This document shows positions 8,731 through 17,561 of a DNA stretch of 50,842 nucleotides, piece by piece. The position numbers were made by a program, and so were the translations under genes. The notes below the pieces were generated by a model. The model ran no database searches and had not been told where the DNA came from. It saw nothing but the letters and a program-made list of their open reading frames with translations. Each line of letters starts with the position of its first letter. Position 1 is the stretch's first letter. This DNA comes from CADCTB01 sp035494015 (lineage in GTDB: Bacteria > Actinomycetota > Acidimicrobiia > Acidimicrobiales > AC-14). The stretch covers positions 1 through 50,842 of the forward strand of contig DATJHJ010000115.1 in the NCBI GenBank assembly GCA_035494015.1, in the 5' to 3' direction.

Positions 8731-9075
8731 GGACGGATGACCTCCTCCGCAGGTGCTCTCGGAGCCCGCCGGGCGGCGGCGTCTCAGCGACCCTGCGTTT
8801 CCAGGTTCCGAAAGTATTGACGTCCCGTTTCCGGTCTGTAGCCGGAAGATGACGGCTCTGTTAACCGGTCCTGCGGCCGCAAGGAGCGGATGACGACGTA
8901 GGCGCGCCGCCGGTGGTTGCCCTCGCCGGGGCCGGCGAAGGTGCGGTCGCTCGACAGCGGTTCGGTCAACGTGGGCATTGAGGGACGGTACGCGCAGTAC
9001 GCGGGGACCGTCGTAGGGCCCGAGGAGCGGTCGTGCTCGTGGCCGAGCCCGGGACCGAGCTCGGCACCTTGAGAC
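8731..9075. other. Intergenic region upstream of amt
   Basis: This 345-bp stretch separates amt from the GYD gene, both leftward. It should hold the amt-glnK promoter. TTCCGG (8829-8834) and CCGGAA (8842-8847) form a small inverted repeat, and AT-richer sequence occurs at 8810-8822 and 8865-8872 (GTTAAC). No gene or clear GlnR-type direct repeat array is visible. Confidence 0.5.
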
Positions 9076-9393
9076 CTAGGCAACCAGCTCGGTGACCTCG
9101 GCGAGAGACCCGAGCAACTGGTCGGCTTCCCCCTCCGTGAAGGCACGCATGGTCCGCGTGCGGACCGCCCCGGACATGGCCCCCAGCAACGAGAATCTGG
9201 CCATCGTCTCCTCGTCCGGGGCCTCGAGGACGATGAGCACGTCGTACTCGCCGCCCATGAGCAGATACGACCGCTTCCACTCGAGGCCGAGCGCCGACGC
9301 CGCCTTCTTGCCAGCGGTACGGCCTCGCTTGGCGTCCTGGACGTTGGCCGCCGCCTCTTCCGAAAGCTTGATGAGCATGATGTAGGTAGCCAC
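9076..9393 (-). CDS. GYD-domain protein
   Basis: The 105-residue product starts at GTG 9393, preceded by AAGGAG at a normal distance; longer in-frame starts upstream add an Arg-rich, unlikely leader. The sequence (MATYIMLIKLSEEAAANVQDAKRG...) carries the family hallmark GEYDVLIVLEAPDEETMARFSLL. It is a small dimeric alpha/beta-barrel-like cytoplasmic protein found in many actinobacteria and proteobacteria with no settled biochemical role. It stands alone here, leftward, upstream of amt but 345 bp away. Confidence 0.85.
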   Translation of the reverse strand: MATYIMLIKLSEEAAANVQDAKRGRTAGKKAASALGLEWKRSYLLMGGEYDVLIVLEAPDEETMARFSLLGAMSGAVRTRTMRAFTEGEADQLLGSLAEVTELVA

Positions 9394-9614
9394 GTCTTCT
9401 CTCCTTGATCTGGCTCGTACAGACGAGGGAAGGGTAAAACGTGGCCCCTGGGGCCATGTCAAGGGTCAGGCGCCGGACCGGTGCGGTCCTGCCCGCGGGC
9501 GTTTGGTCGTGAGGGCCACAGGTCGCGGGCTCCGCCAAGACTGCCGTATTAAACCGCCCCGCTCCAGGCTCGCTCCAGGAAAGGTTGGATTCTCACGGCG
9601 GGAGGCCGAGCACC

Positions 9615-11483
9615 ATGAGCTACATCTTCAACGGTCGATTGTGCGGATGGCTGTGTGACGAGTGTCAGGAGCCGTTGAGCGGCATCGGGGTGCGCCTGTA
9701 CCGGACATCCGGCGATCGTGATGTGGTCGGCCGGGCGGTCGCGGACCCAAAGGACACGGTCGCCATTCTCGACGACGAGGCGACCGCCGCCCGGGCGGAG
9801 TTGCTGCTGGCCGAGACCACCGCCGACGAGCAGGGCAACTTCCGAATCGAGCTGCCCGCGGGCTACGACGGCCGGGCCTTCGATATCGACCTGTACTGCG
9901 GCACGGTCCCCGGCCACCGCCCGCCCAAGAAGCGCAAGGCCGTCCAGGTCGCGCTCACCACCCTTCAGCCCCAGTGGCGGACCACCGAGAACGACCAGGT
10001 CGCGGCGTGGAGCTACTGCTTGCCGGCGCGCGTGTGGTGCGGTATCCGGAGCCGGTTCGGGGCCTGGGCAATCTGTGGTCGACTCGTGACTTGCAAGGGT
10101 GGGGCGCCTGTGCCTGGTGCGACCGTCCACGCGTTCGATGCGGACTGGTTGCAGCCGGACGCCCTCGGTTCTGCGACGACGGGCCTGGACGGACGGTTCC
10201 GCATCGACTACTCGACCGAAGACTTCGAACGGACGCCGTTTTCGCCGCTGTTCAACGTCGAGTTCGTCCCGGGACCCGACCTCTACTTCAAGGCTGAGCT
10301 CGCCGGGGCCACCATCCTCGACGAGTCGCAGGCCGACGGCCGCCAACCAGGCCGGCAGAACGTGGGCCATTGCGCGTGCATTGAGTTGTGCACCGACGAC
10401 GTCGAACCGGGATCGGTCGATCTTGTGCCGCACTGGGAGCAGGTGAGGACTGGGGCCACGATCTTCAACGTCCACCCGCCCGCATCCGACCCGGGCTCGG
10501 GCTTCGACATCAATGGGTACGCCGGCGGCACTTCCTTGTTTGTCCTCGGCGAGACCGTGTTCCTGGGGGGGAACTGCCCACTGCGTAACCTGGCCACGGG
10601 CAACCCCCTGCAGTACCGCTTCGTGGCGGGCGAGTACACACAACCGGGCGGCGCCGACGTCCCGGGCGTCATGCCGTCCGTCGCTCCGGCGGAACCGCTG
10701 CTGCCGATCTCCCTCGCCGGCGCGACCGTCGGGTACCTGTACTACCACGACGCCTTCGGCGTGCAGTTCCCGGCGCCGGTCGTGGTCAGTTCGCCCGACC
10801 TTGCCGACGGCTGGATCCAGGTAGACGGCAAGGCGGTCACCGTCGACATGCACGACGGCACGACCGCCGTGGTGAATGTCACGGCCGGGGAGTTCCTTCG
10901 CACCTTCGACTTGGCCGCCATGAACACGAACGCGTTGACGTCCCTACACCTTCCCAAGTTCTCGGGCAGCCTGCCGCCGGGCGAGGCGGGCCGGTCGCTC
11001 GCTCCGGCGGAGCAGGAGCCGATCCGCCGATACCGGATGCGCTTCGAGGTGCGTGACGCCGGCGACCACTCACTCGTGTTCTCCGACACCCTCAACGCGA
11101 TCATCTTCAACAACTCGGACCCGGTCCTCGGGATCAACCTCGAGGAGCTCTTCCTGAGCAGTTGCAGTCCGGTCTCCGGGCCGCAGGTGCACCTCCTGTA
11201 CACGGTCGACCACCCGCACCTCAGCCGCTTCGATGTCCAGATAAGCAACAACGGCGGCTTGGTCCATACGGCGCCACCGTTGCCCCACGGCGAGTTCGCA
11301 GGCAGCCCCTTCTTCCGCGGCGGGGCCAGCGGGCCGCATCTGGCGGGGTTCAACGGCGGTGTGCCGGTCGACGTTGGCGCTGACGCACCGTGCGCCTACC
11401 GGGCGCGCCTGACGTGGGTCACGCGTCGCCTGGTTCACGGTGACGCCGTCGGGTTCTGGGTCGAGGTTCTCTACTGCAAGTGA
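9615..11483 (+). CDS. Cys-rich protein with two transthyretin-like domains
   Basis: This 622-residue protein starts at ATG 9615 after a GGGAGG site. No signal peptide is visible. Two carboxypeptidase-regulatory/transthyretin-like segments are clear: residues about 1-105 (GRLCGWLCDECQEPLSGIGVRLYR ... ADEQGNFRIELP) and about 150-235 (GRLVTCKGGAPVPGATVHAFD ... TGLDGRFRIDY). A beta-rich C-terminal half follows, with no recognised motif. Cysteines cluster in CGxxCxxC, WCG, CGRLVTC and CACIELC groups, unusual for a protein without an export signal. It may use a non-Sec route or bind metal in the cytoplasm. It is monocistronic, with a strong terminator 31 bp downstream. Confidence 0.8.
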   Translation: MSYIFNGRLCGWLCDECQEPLSGIGVRLYRTSGDRDVVGRAVADPKDTVAILDDEATAARAELLLAETTADEQGNFRIELPAGYDGRAFDIDLYCGTVPGHRPPKKRKAVQVALTTLQPQWRTTENDQVAAWSYCLPARVWCGIRSRFGAWAICGRLVTCKGGAPVPGATVHAFDADWLQPDALGSATTGLDGRFRIDYSTEDFERTPFSPLFNVEFVPGPDLYFKAELAGATILDESQADGRQPGRQNVGHCACIELCTDDVEPGSVDLVPHWEQVRTGATIFNVHPPASDPGSGFDINGYAGGTSLFVLGETVFLGGNCPLRNLATGNPLQYRFVAGEYTQPGGADVPGVMPSVAPAEPLLPISLAGATVGYLYYHDAFGVQFPAPVVVSSPDLADGWIQVDGKAVTVDMHDGTTAVVNVTAGEFLRTFDLAAMNTNALTSLHLPKFSGSLPPGEAGRSLAPAEQEPIRRYRMRFEVRDAGDHSLVFSDTLNAIIFNNSDPVLGINLEELFLSSCSPVSGPQVHLLYTVDHPHLSRFDVQISNNGGLVHTAPPLPHGEFAGSPFFRGGASGPHLAGFNGGVPVDVGADAPCAYRARLTWVTRRLVHGDAVGFWVEVLYCK

Positions 11484-11514
11484 CACCCCCGTGAACCGGA
11501 CCGGGGCGGGCACG

Positions 11515-11543
11515 CCGCCGCTTCCCATCATGGGGAGCGGCGG
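11515..11543 (+). terminator. Strong terminator hairpin
   Basis: CCGCCGCTTCCCA (11515-11527) pairs with TGGGGAGCGGCGG (11531-11543), 13 bp with one G-T wobble and a three-base TCA loop. It sits 31 bp after the transthyretin-like gene. No T run follows, as is common in GC-rich actinobacteria. Confidence 0.7.
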
Positions 11544-11782
11544 CGGCGGGTCCGCTAATGGAGACGGACGACGGGAACGCCCCGATCAGCGCCGGCTCCT
11601 CAAGGCGCCAGGCGGGGCGGTGTCCGAGGCAGGCGACGCAGAAGCGCGCCGAGGGGATGGCCTCGAGCCGCTGGAACGGGATTGGCACACCACAGCCCTT
11701 CGCACCATCCGTACGTGGAGGCGCCGAGGCGCTGCAGGGCGTGCTCGATCGCATGATAATGCCGTCCGTCGATGAGCTGGGC

Positions 11783-12592
11783 TTATTGCCGCCCGGTCCT
11801 CGTCGGGTTGTCGCGGACCACCCAGAACAGCACCGCCGGGACGTTCAGCAGGTTGCGCCATCCGGAGACAGCGACGGTCGTCGCCAGTGCGGCATCCCCC
11901 GCTCGCATCACAGGTGTGTCGGACCCGATGGTGAGCTGCACGAGTCCCGATGCGACGAGCACCATCTCGGCCCCCTTGTGGAGGACGTCGGGCGCCCCCG
12001 AAGTGCCCGGCTCCAACCGCACCAGGTAGGCGCGCAGTCCGGCGTTCGGATCGTCGAGGAGCGCCGTCGTGCCCTCGGCCTGCGCGCGCGGCCGGCGAGC
12101 CAGGACGTATCCCGCGGGAGGCGACGACGCGAGCAGATCGTCGACGCCGATGCCAAGGCGCTCGGAGAGGAGCACAACCGTCTCGAGCCCGTGACCGAGG
12201 CGTCCGAGGGCCCGTTCGTCCTCGAGGTGGAGTCCGTCGTCGCCTATGGTCAGCCGAAGGAGGCGGCCCTGGACCGATGCGGGCCGACCCTCGGCCTTGA
12301 TGACCTGCAAGTGCCCGCCTCCGATCTCCACGACGCACTGCGTGACGCTGGTCACCTCGTCGATGAACGGTGCGCCGAGCTGCGCTCGGGGCGCTTGCCA
12401 GTACGCGATGGCGCCGAGGTCGAAAAGCCGGGGACACACCAGGCTGAAGAAGGCCACCGCCTTGGACGCGCCCCAGCATCGGACGAACTGGACCAGCCCG
12501 TCGATCACGACGAAGCCGGGGGGATTGCTCCTCGCGCCCTCCACGATCGCCGTCTCGAGCACCTTGACCGGCTGGCCGAGGCGACAGAGGTG
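11783..12592 (-). pseudogene. 5'-truncated KaiC/RecA-like ATPase with C-terminal cupin domain
   Basis: The frame reads from about 12592 to TAA 11783; a GTG at 12562 gives 259 residues. The sequence starts mid-domain: LETAIVEGARSNPPGFVVIDGL is the Walker B strand of a KaiC-like P-loop ATPase, and the upstream Walker A half is missing. Past the ATPase end (VIKAEGRP...GDDGLHLEDERALGRL) the last 85 or so residues form a cupin barrel (RLEPGTSGAPDVLHKGAEMVLVASG). In-frame coding-like sequence continues upstream to about 12590 and then meets a stop at 12611. Without Walker A it cannot be a working ATPase, although a product from GTG 12562 with an intact cupin is possible. Confidence 0.7.
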
Positions 12593-12601
12593 GGACGGGC
12601 G

Positions 12602-13015
12602 GCGAGGCTGTTATACGTGTGGCTCCAACCGGCGACCGGCAACATGACGTACGCCAGCGCCGGCGGCTGTCCCCCTTTCCTCCTCGACGGCGGTGGGAGC
12701 CACGGCACGTTCCTCGCCGTGGATGCGGGCGCGCCACTGGGGGCGGCAGCACAGGCGTCCCGTAGGGACTCCGCGCTCGTGCTCACGCCGGGCTCGACCC
12801 TGTTGCTGTTCACCGAAGGGCTCGTGCAGAGCGCCACGGTGCCGCGGGCGTCGGGATTGGAGCGCCTGCGCGAGGTGGTCGTCGGCGGCCCCGTCGACCT
12901 CGACGACCTGTGCGACCGCGTGCTGACCGTTGGCGCCGACAAGGTCCGCCGGGACGATGACATCTGCCTGCTCGCCGTCCGGGTGCCGGTGGCGACGGTG
13001 AGCCGCCGCGCATAG
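12602..13015 (+). pseudogene. 5'-truncated SpoIIE/RsbU-type PP2C phosphatase remnant
   Basis: From about codon 12602 the rightward frame gives a recognisable C-terminal third of a SpoIIE-family serine phosphatase: LLYVWLQPATGNMTYASAGG, a PLG turn, LTPGSTLLLFTEGLVQSA and the late metal-site DDDICLLAVRVP. The N-terminal two thirds of the catalytic domain, including the first metal-binding Asp, are absent. An open frame continues upstream to 11558, but that part is antisense to the KaiC-like remnant. The intact family dephosphorylates anti-anti-sigma factors; this fragment should be inactive. Confidence 0.75.
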
Positions 13016-13027
13016 GAGGAGGTCAGC

Positions 13028-13195
13028 GCGAGGGTCCACGAGCACCTTGGCATGGTGTGTACCGCCCGACGCGAACTCGGTCAGCACGGTCGCAAGGGCG
13101 GAGAGCCCGACCGTCCCCGTGATCACCGGGCCGACCTCAACCGCCCCGAACGCCAGGGTCACCATCGCACCGAGGAAGTCCTCGCGGTCTACCAT
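13028..13195 (-). pseudogene. C-terminal fragment of a medium-chain alcohol dehydrogenase
   Basis: Reading leftward from 13195, about 56 residues (EDFLGAMVTLAFGAVEVGPVITGTV ... ALATVLTEFASGGTHHAKVLVDP) match the end of zinc-type alcohol or threonine dehydrogenase chains, which close with a 'G-x-V ... LITGTV ... HAKVLV-P' segment. No NAD-binding or zinc domain lies upstream, and the frame reads on past the expected end to 12611, overlapping the phosphatase remnant. I read it as a truncated, frameshifted relic. Confidence 0.5.
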
Positions 13196-13264
13196 GGAAT
13201 GCCTCGGAGTCAGCGGTGCGCGAGGCCCCTCTACGCCGGGTATCCGGCCGAAGCGAGTGCGGTC

Positions 13265-13333
13265 CCGGTCGTCGTTCCTCCTGCCGGACCCCGGTCGTCG
13301 TTCCTCCTGCGGCCCCCCGGTCGTCGTTCAGCG
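13265..13333. repeat. 26-bp tandem repeat, about 2.6 copies (dispersed family)
   Basis: Units begin at 13265, 13291 and 13317 with an exact 26-bp period. Each opens with CCGGTCGTCGTTC; the first two continue CTCCTGC and then diverge, while the third breaks off after the opening. The same two boxes recur singly at 15530, 20086, 24151 and, inverted, at 26680, all intergenic. It lies in the 386-bp gap between the phosphatase remnant and the ABC permease, which otherwise shows only the dehydrogenase fragment. Confidence 0.8.
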
Positions 13334-13401
13334 TCCAGGAGTCGGCGTGGCCTCTAGATCGCCGATGAATCGGACTGAGCCGAGATGGGTCGGCGACGCC
13401 G

Positions 13402-14235
13402 CTACGACCGGATGTCCTTGCGTTGAAACCACACGATGGCCGCGGCCCCGAACACGATGAGGTAGGCGACCTGAACGGCGAGGCCGACGAGCATGTCCGT
13501 CGGATAACGATTCTCGACGAACATGGCCCGCCACGCACTGAGATAGTGCGTCGGAAACGCGTACCGGATCTGGCCCAGCTGGCCGATCCCATCAAGGATC
13601 TGTGAGACCACGTAGACGCCCACCGTGGCACCGATGGCACTGGTGGCGGTGTCGGTCAGCGTGGAGAACAACGTGCCCAGGGCCAGCAGTGCGGTGTAGC
13701 CGAAGGCGACATAGGCGGTGGCGACCGCGTTGCGCAACAGCAGCGCGCCCTCGTCGAGATGGAACCCGCCGGCGAAGCGGGCGACGCCGGGGAACGTCAC
13801 CGGGTGCGCGCCGAAGAGAAGGAGGCCACCGACGAGGGCGGCGGCGCTCACGAGCACGGTGCAGGCCCAGATGAGGACGCCGGCGACGACCGCTTTGGCC
13901 ACCAGGAGGCGCCCCCGCGGCACGGGCCGCAGGAGCAGGTACCGGAGGTTCCCCCACGCCGCATCCCCGGCCACCGAGTCGGCGGCGATCGTTCCGGCGA
14001 TAACGACGAGGAGGAACCCGCTCATCACACTCAGCACCGGCGCGGGCACAAGGAGCCCGCTCTGGCTTGCCAGCCGGAACAACCCCTCGCCGTTGGGGTT
14101 GTCGGCCGGCCGGTCGGCTCGGGCGTGGATGGCGAAGAGAATCAGAGTGGGAAGCCCGACCAGCATCACGGTGATGATCAAGGTCCGCGTGCGCCGAGCA
14201 GCCTTGGTGAACTCGGTGAACAGCAGGGCGATCAT
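13402..14235 (-). CDS. ABC-2 type transporter permease
   Basis: This 277-residue membrane protein starts at ATG 14235; the ATGA overlap with the upstream ATPase gene fixes the start. A cytoplasmic basic N-terminus (FTKAARRTRTLIITVMLVG) is followed by about six hydrophobic helices, with the AAWGNLRYLLLRPVPRGRLLVAK coupling segment typical of ABC-2 and bacitracin/multidrug-type permeases. It ends WFQRKDIRS, a usual finish for this family. With its partner ATPase it forms an exporter in the cytoplasmic membrane. Substrate is unknown; lipid, peptide or drug efflux are all possible. Confidence 0.9.
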   Translation of the reverse strand: MIALLFTEFTKAARRTRTLIITVMLVGLPTLILFAIHARADRPADNPNGEGLFRLASQSGLLVPAPVLSVMSGFLLVVIAGTIAADSVAGDAAWGNLRYLLLRPVPRGRLLVAKAVVAGVLIWACTVLVSAAALVGGLLLFGAHPVTFPGVARFAGGFHLDEGALLLRNAVATAYVAFGYTALLALGTLFSTLTDTATSAIGATVGVYVVSQILDGIGQLGQIRYAFPTHYLSAWRAMFVENRYPTDMLVGLAVQVAYLIVFGAAAIVWFQRKDIRS

Positions 14236-15182
14236 GGCTGCGGCGGGGTTTTCGCCTCCGCGGCCGGCCCCGCACCATCGGCCGGACCCTCGAGCAGATG
14301 CAGGAAGGCGTCCTCGAGCTGTTGGGTCGGCATGATCGTCTCCAGTCGCAAGCCTGCACCGACGATCGCCGCCGCGAGATCGGACCGACGGCCGTTGTCG
14401 AGGTCCACCACCAGCCCGTCGCCCTGGGTCGCCACCGCATGCACGCCCGCAAGCCCAGCCAGGACGGAGCGGGCCCGCTCGCGGTCGTCGACCTCCACGT
14501 ACACCGAGCCGGCGGACCCGATCAGCTGGCTGACGGTGCCCGCGGCGACGAGGCGACCGCGGTTCATCACGATCACCTCGCTGCACGTTTGCTCTACCTC
14601 GCTGAGGTGGTGACTCGATAGCAGGACGGTGGCGCCTTGTTGGGCGAGGCGCAGGATCAGTTCCCTGATCTCGCGGATCTCCCCGGGATCTAGCCCGTTG
14701 GTGGGCTCGTCGAGCACCAGCAGCTCGGGACGCCCGAGCAGTAGGCGGGCGAACCCGAGCCGCTGCTTCATGCCTTGGGAGTAGGTGCGGACCTTCCGAT
14801 GAAGGGCATCCCCTAGCCCGGCGATGGCAAGGGCGCCGTCGACGTCGGCGTCCTTCATCGACGTACCACCGGCCTCCCACCACAGGCGGAGGTTGGTATG
14901 GCCGGAGAGGTGGGGCACGAACGCCGCCTGCTCGACCATCGCGCCGACACGGACAAGCAACCGACTGCTGGGCACGACGCGCTCGCCGAAGAGATGAGCC
15001 GAGCCCCGGCTCGGCCGCTCAAGCCCCATGAGGACCCTAAGCGTGGTCGTCTTCCCGGCGCCGTTCGGGCCTAGGAGCCCGCACACTTGGCCTCGCTCGA
15101 CCGAGAACGAGAGGTCTTCCACCGCGTTCACCTCGCCGAACTGCTTCCATAATCCCTCGACCGCGACGATCGACTCGTTCAC
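14232..15182 (-). CDS. ABC-2 transporter ATP-binding protein
   Basis: The 316-residue ATPase is read from GTG 15182, which has GGAGG six bases upstream; GTG 15185 or the longer frame to 15215 are alternatives. Walker A is GPNGAGKTT, the signature is YSQGMKQRLGFARLLL, and Walker B is LLVLDEPTNGLDP followed by a switch His in SSHHLSEVE. The roughly 90-residue C-terminal extension (VYVEVDDRERARSVLAGL...) matches the accessory domain of drug or bacitracin-type exporter ATPases. Its stop overlaps the permease ATG by four bases, so the two are one operon and complex. Confidence 0.93.
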   Translation of the reverse strand: MNESIVAVEGLWKQFGEVNAVEDLSFSVERGQVCGLLGPNGAGKTTTLRVLMGLERPSRGSAHLFGERVVPSSRLLVRVGAMVEQAAFVPHLSGHTNLRLWWEAGGTSMKDADVDGALAIAGLGDALHRKVRTYSQGMKQRLGFARLLLGRPELLVLDEPTNGLDPGEIREIRELILRLAQQGATVLLSSHHLSEVEQTCSEVIVMNRGRLVAAGTVSQLIGSAGSVYVEVDDRERARSVLAGLAGVHAVATQGDGLVVDLDNGRRSDLAAAIVGAGLRLETIMPTQQLEDAFLHLLEGPADGAGPAAEAKTPPQP

Positions 15183-15615
15183 CACCAGCCTCCGTCCACG
15201 ACAGAAGCGTCTCACGCCACGCGGCAGCGGAGACCGCGGCCATGGCCTGAACCCCCGTCAAGCCGTGGCTCGGTCCTCGTCGATGTCGGGAAGGTCCTAT
15301 GTCAAGGAGTTGCTTCAACCGGGCGAGCCAGTGACGTTCCACTATCTCGCGGTCCGCCACCTTGGACTCGGGCTAACAGATCGGCGCGACCACGAACAGG
15401 GCGAAGGCGCCAGGAAGATTGGGATGTGGCAGGTGCTCGGCTGGTCGGTGGGTCCCGTTCGCCGATCCGCATCCGGGATGGAGGTGGCGCATCGGTAGTT
15501 CGCCTGGGATGGTCAGAGCACCCTCGTGAGGGGTTCCTCCTGCGGAACCCCCCCCCGGACGTCGTTTCGCGGGCCGATGTCCTTCGTCGGAGGGGCGTTC
15601 GATCGGGAGGCGCTG
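15183..15615. other. Intergenic region between two ABC operons
   Basis: This 433-bp gap separates the end of the sugar-import ATPase from the start of the exporter ATPase. It holds a dispersed-repeat copy at 15530-15567 and should hold the exporter promoter. No gene is recognised; short frames on both strands have Arg-rich, unlikely products. Confidence 0.5.
15530..15567. repeat. Dispersed intergenic repeat copy with hairpin
   Basis: GGGGTTCC (15530-15537) and GGAACCCC (15544-15551) form a perfect 8-bp stem around TCCTGC. A C run then leads to GGACGTCGTTT, a variant of the second box. The order (GTTCCTCCTGCGG, C-rich spacer, CGTCGTT) matches the copies at 13300-13329 and 24151-24181. It lies 62 bp beyond the end of the sugar-import operon and could also serve as its terminator. 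Confidence 0.7.
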
Positions 15616-16716
15616 TCACTGTGGGCTGAGCGACTTGCCGCCAGCCATGAGTTGTCCCGATTCGGCATCGAACAGTCGGATGCCGGCGGGGTCGACGGCG
15701 ATCGCAATTGACTCACCCGGAGAAACCCGGTGGCGCGCCGGCACACGCACTGCCACACGGGATGAGCCGACGGTGGCCCAAACGAGGCGGTCGCTGCCGA
15801 GCAGCTCAACCTCGTCGACCACGGCCTTCATCATCGGGCCGTTCTCTCCGGGCGTCGTGATCCGCAGGTACTCGGCGCGGATACCGAGCGCACTCCGGTC
15901 CGGCAGGGGCGTGAGCGGGCCGGGCACGACCAGGTCGATCCCGTCGGCCCGGAACCGGGTGCCGTCGCCGTCTCGGCGGGCCTCCACCGGCATGACGTTC
16001 ATCGGCGGTGACCCTAGGAAGTCGGCGACGACGAGGTCGGCGGGGTACTCGTAGACGACCTCGGGCGTGTCGATCTGGCGCACGACTCCGTCGTCGAGCA
16101 CGGCCACCCGGTCGCCCATCGTCATCGCCTCGACCTGATCGTGGGTGACGTAGACGGTGGTGGCGCCGACGCGGGTGTGCAGGCGGGTCACCTCGATCCG
16201 CGTGCGGGCCCGGAGCTTGGCGTCGAGGCTGGACAGCGGTTCGTCGAGGAGGAAAACCCGTGGCCGCCTGATGATGGCCCGACCTAGTGCAACCCGCTGT
16301 TGCTGGCCGCCCGACAATTGTCTCGGCCGCCGGTCGAGAAGTCCGTCCAGCTCCAGGAGGGCACTGACCTCAGCGACCCGACGGTGGGTCTCCTCCCGGC
16401 TGACCCGTAGGCTTCGCAGCGGGAAGGCCAGGTTGGCCGCCACCGTCATGTGCGGGTACAGCGCGTACGACTGGAAGACCATGGCCACGTCGCGGTAACC
16501 CGGCGCCAGGGTGTCGACTCGACCATTGCCGATCCAGATCTCCCCGCCGTCGGCCGCTTCGATGCCGGCGATCAGCTTGAGGATGGTGGACTTGCCGGAC
16601 CCCGACGGTCCGAGCAAAACCAGGAACTCGCCGTCGGCGGCGTCGAGCGACACGTCCCGCACAGCGTTCACCGTTCCGTAGCGTTTGGCCAGCCCCCGCA
16701 GGCTCAACCGGGCCAC
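15616..16716 (-). CDS. Carbohydrate ABC importer ATPase (MalK/UgpC/MsmX type)
   Basis: The 366-residue product is read from GTG 16716, five bases after the permease stop, with GAAGGGC upstream; the longer frame to 16833 would overlap the permease by 112 bp. It carries Walker A GPSGSGKST (about 36-44), Q-loop VFQSYALYPHMTV, signature LSGGQQQRVALGRA, Walker B VFLLDEPLSSLD and switch His in VTHDQVEAM. The C-terminal 130 residues form the OB/TOBE domain of sugar-type ATPases, with the LGIRAEYLRIT segment. It powers the two permeases encoded upstream. A dedicated ATPase is notable, since many actinobacterial sugar importers share a distant MsiK. Confidence 0.93.
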   Translation of the reverse strand: MARLSLRGLAKRYGTVNAVRDVSLDAADGEFLVLLGPSGSGKSTILKLIAGIEAADGGEIWIGNGRVDTLAPGYRDVAMVFQSYALYPHMTVAANLAFPLRSLRVSREETHRRVAEVSALLELDGLLDRRPRQLSGGQQQRVALGRAIIRRPRVFLLDEPLSSLDAKLRARTRIEVTRLHTRVGATTVYVTHDQVEAMTMGDRVAVLDDGVVRQIDTPEVVYEYPADLVVADFLGSPPMNVMPVEARRDGDGTRFRADGIDLVVPGPLTPLPDRSALGIRAEYLRITTPGENGPMMKAVVDEVELLGSDRLVWATVGSSRVAVRVPARHRVSPGESIAIAVDPAGIRLFDAESGQLMAGGKSLSPQ

Positions 16717-16721
16717 GCCGT

Positions 16722-17561
16722 TCAGCCCTTCGCCCGCACGGCCAGGCCGCGGACGAGCAGGCGCTGGCCTAGGAAGAACAGAACGACGCACGGGACGACG
16801 GCCAGTATCGTGCCCGCCATCAGGTAGTTCCACGCCGTGTTGTAGAGGTCACGGAAGCTGGCCAGCCCGAGCGGCAGCGTGTACGTGCTTGTCCGGTTCA
16901 GGTAGATGAGAGGGCCGAGGAAGTCGTTCCACTTCGACGCGAAGTCGAGAAGGCCGACGGCCAACAGCGCCGGCACCGACTGCGGCAGGATGATCCGGAA
17001 GAAGATCCGGAAGTGACCCGCGCCGTCGGCGAGGGCGGCCTGGTCGAGCTCGGGCGGGAGCGTGAGGAAGAACTGGCGGAGGAGGAACACGTTGAACCCT
17101 CCCCCGCCGAGCCAGGACGGGACGATGAGCGGGAGGTAAGTCCCGTACCAGCCCAGGCGCTTGAAGATGAGGAACTGGCTGATCAGCAGCACCTGCTGCG
17201 GCAGCAGCAGCGTGGCCACGACCAGGGCGAAGATCACCTTCATCCCGGGTGCCTTGAGCCGGGCCAACGGGTAGGCCACCAGCGCAGCCGAAAACACCGT
17301 CCCAAGGGCGCCGAGGCCCGCGACAAGCAGGCTGTTGCGCAGGTAGTGCCAGAACGGGATCAGGGTCGTGGCCTGGTGGAAGTTCGACACCTTCGGCGAC
17401 GCCGGCACGAGCTGCGGTGGCACCGAGAACACCGCATTGTCGCCCTTGAGCGCGGTCGAGATCATCCACAGCACCGGGACGAGGGCGAACGCGCTGCCGA
17501 CGATGGCCACGGCGTAGACCACGACGAGCAGTCCACGGCGCCGGAAGAGCAGCGTCCGCAT
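16722..17561 (-). CDS. Carbohydrate ABC importer permease (MalG type)
   Basis: This 279-residue membrane protein starts at ATG 17561, whose A is the last base of the upstream permease stop (TGATG); a GTG three bases earlier is possible. Six membrane helices are visible. The cytoplasmic EAA loop DGAGHFRIFFRIILPQSVPAL contacts the ATPase. The LALAxF-type end (LPLGLASFRDLYNTAWNYLMAGTILAVVP) is the MalG-class signature. It forms the channel with the MalF-type partner. Confidence 0.92.
   Translation of the reverse strand: MRTLLFRRRGLLVVVYAVAIVGSAFALVPVLWMISTALKGDNAVFSVPPQLVPASPKVSNFHQATTLIPFWHYLRNSLLVAGLGALGTVFSAALVAYPLARLKAPGMKVIFALVVATLLLPQQVLLISQFLIFKRLGWYGTYLPLIVPSWLGGGGFNVFLLRQFFLTLPPELDQAALADGAGHFRIFFRIILPQSVPALLAVGLLDFASKWNDFLGPLIYLNRTSTYTLPLGLASFRDLYNTAWNYLMAGTILAVVPCVVLFFLGQRLLVRGLAVRAKG

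Noticed and set aside
8810..8872. GlnR-type binding site upstream of amt
   Set aside because: GAAAC- and GTTAAC-like bits occur but not with the spacing of the known direct-repeat box.
11558..12601. The upstream part of the rightward frame that contains the SpoIIE remnant
   Set aside because: This part is antisense to the KaiC/cupin remnant and shows no phosphatase similarity; only the portion after 12602 is real.
13265..13333. Possible CRISPR array
   Set aside because: The 26-bp units are directly adjacent with no unique spacers and no cas genes are present.
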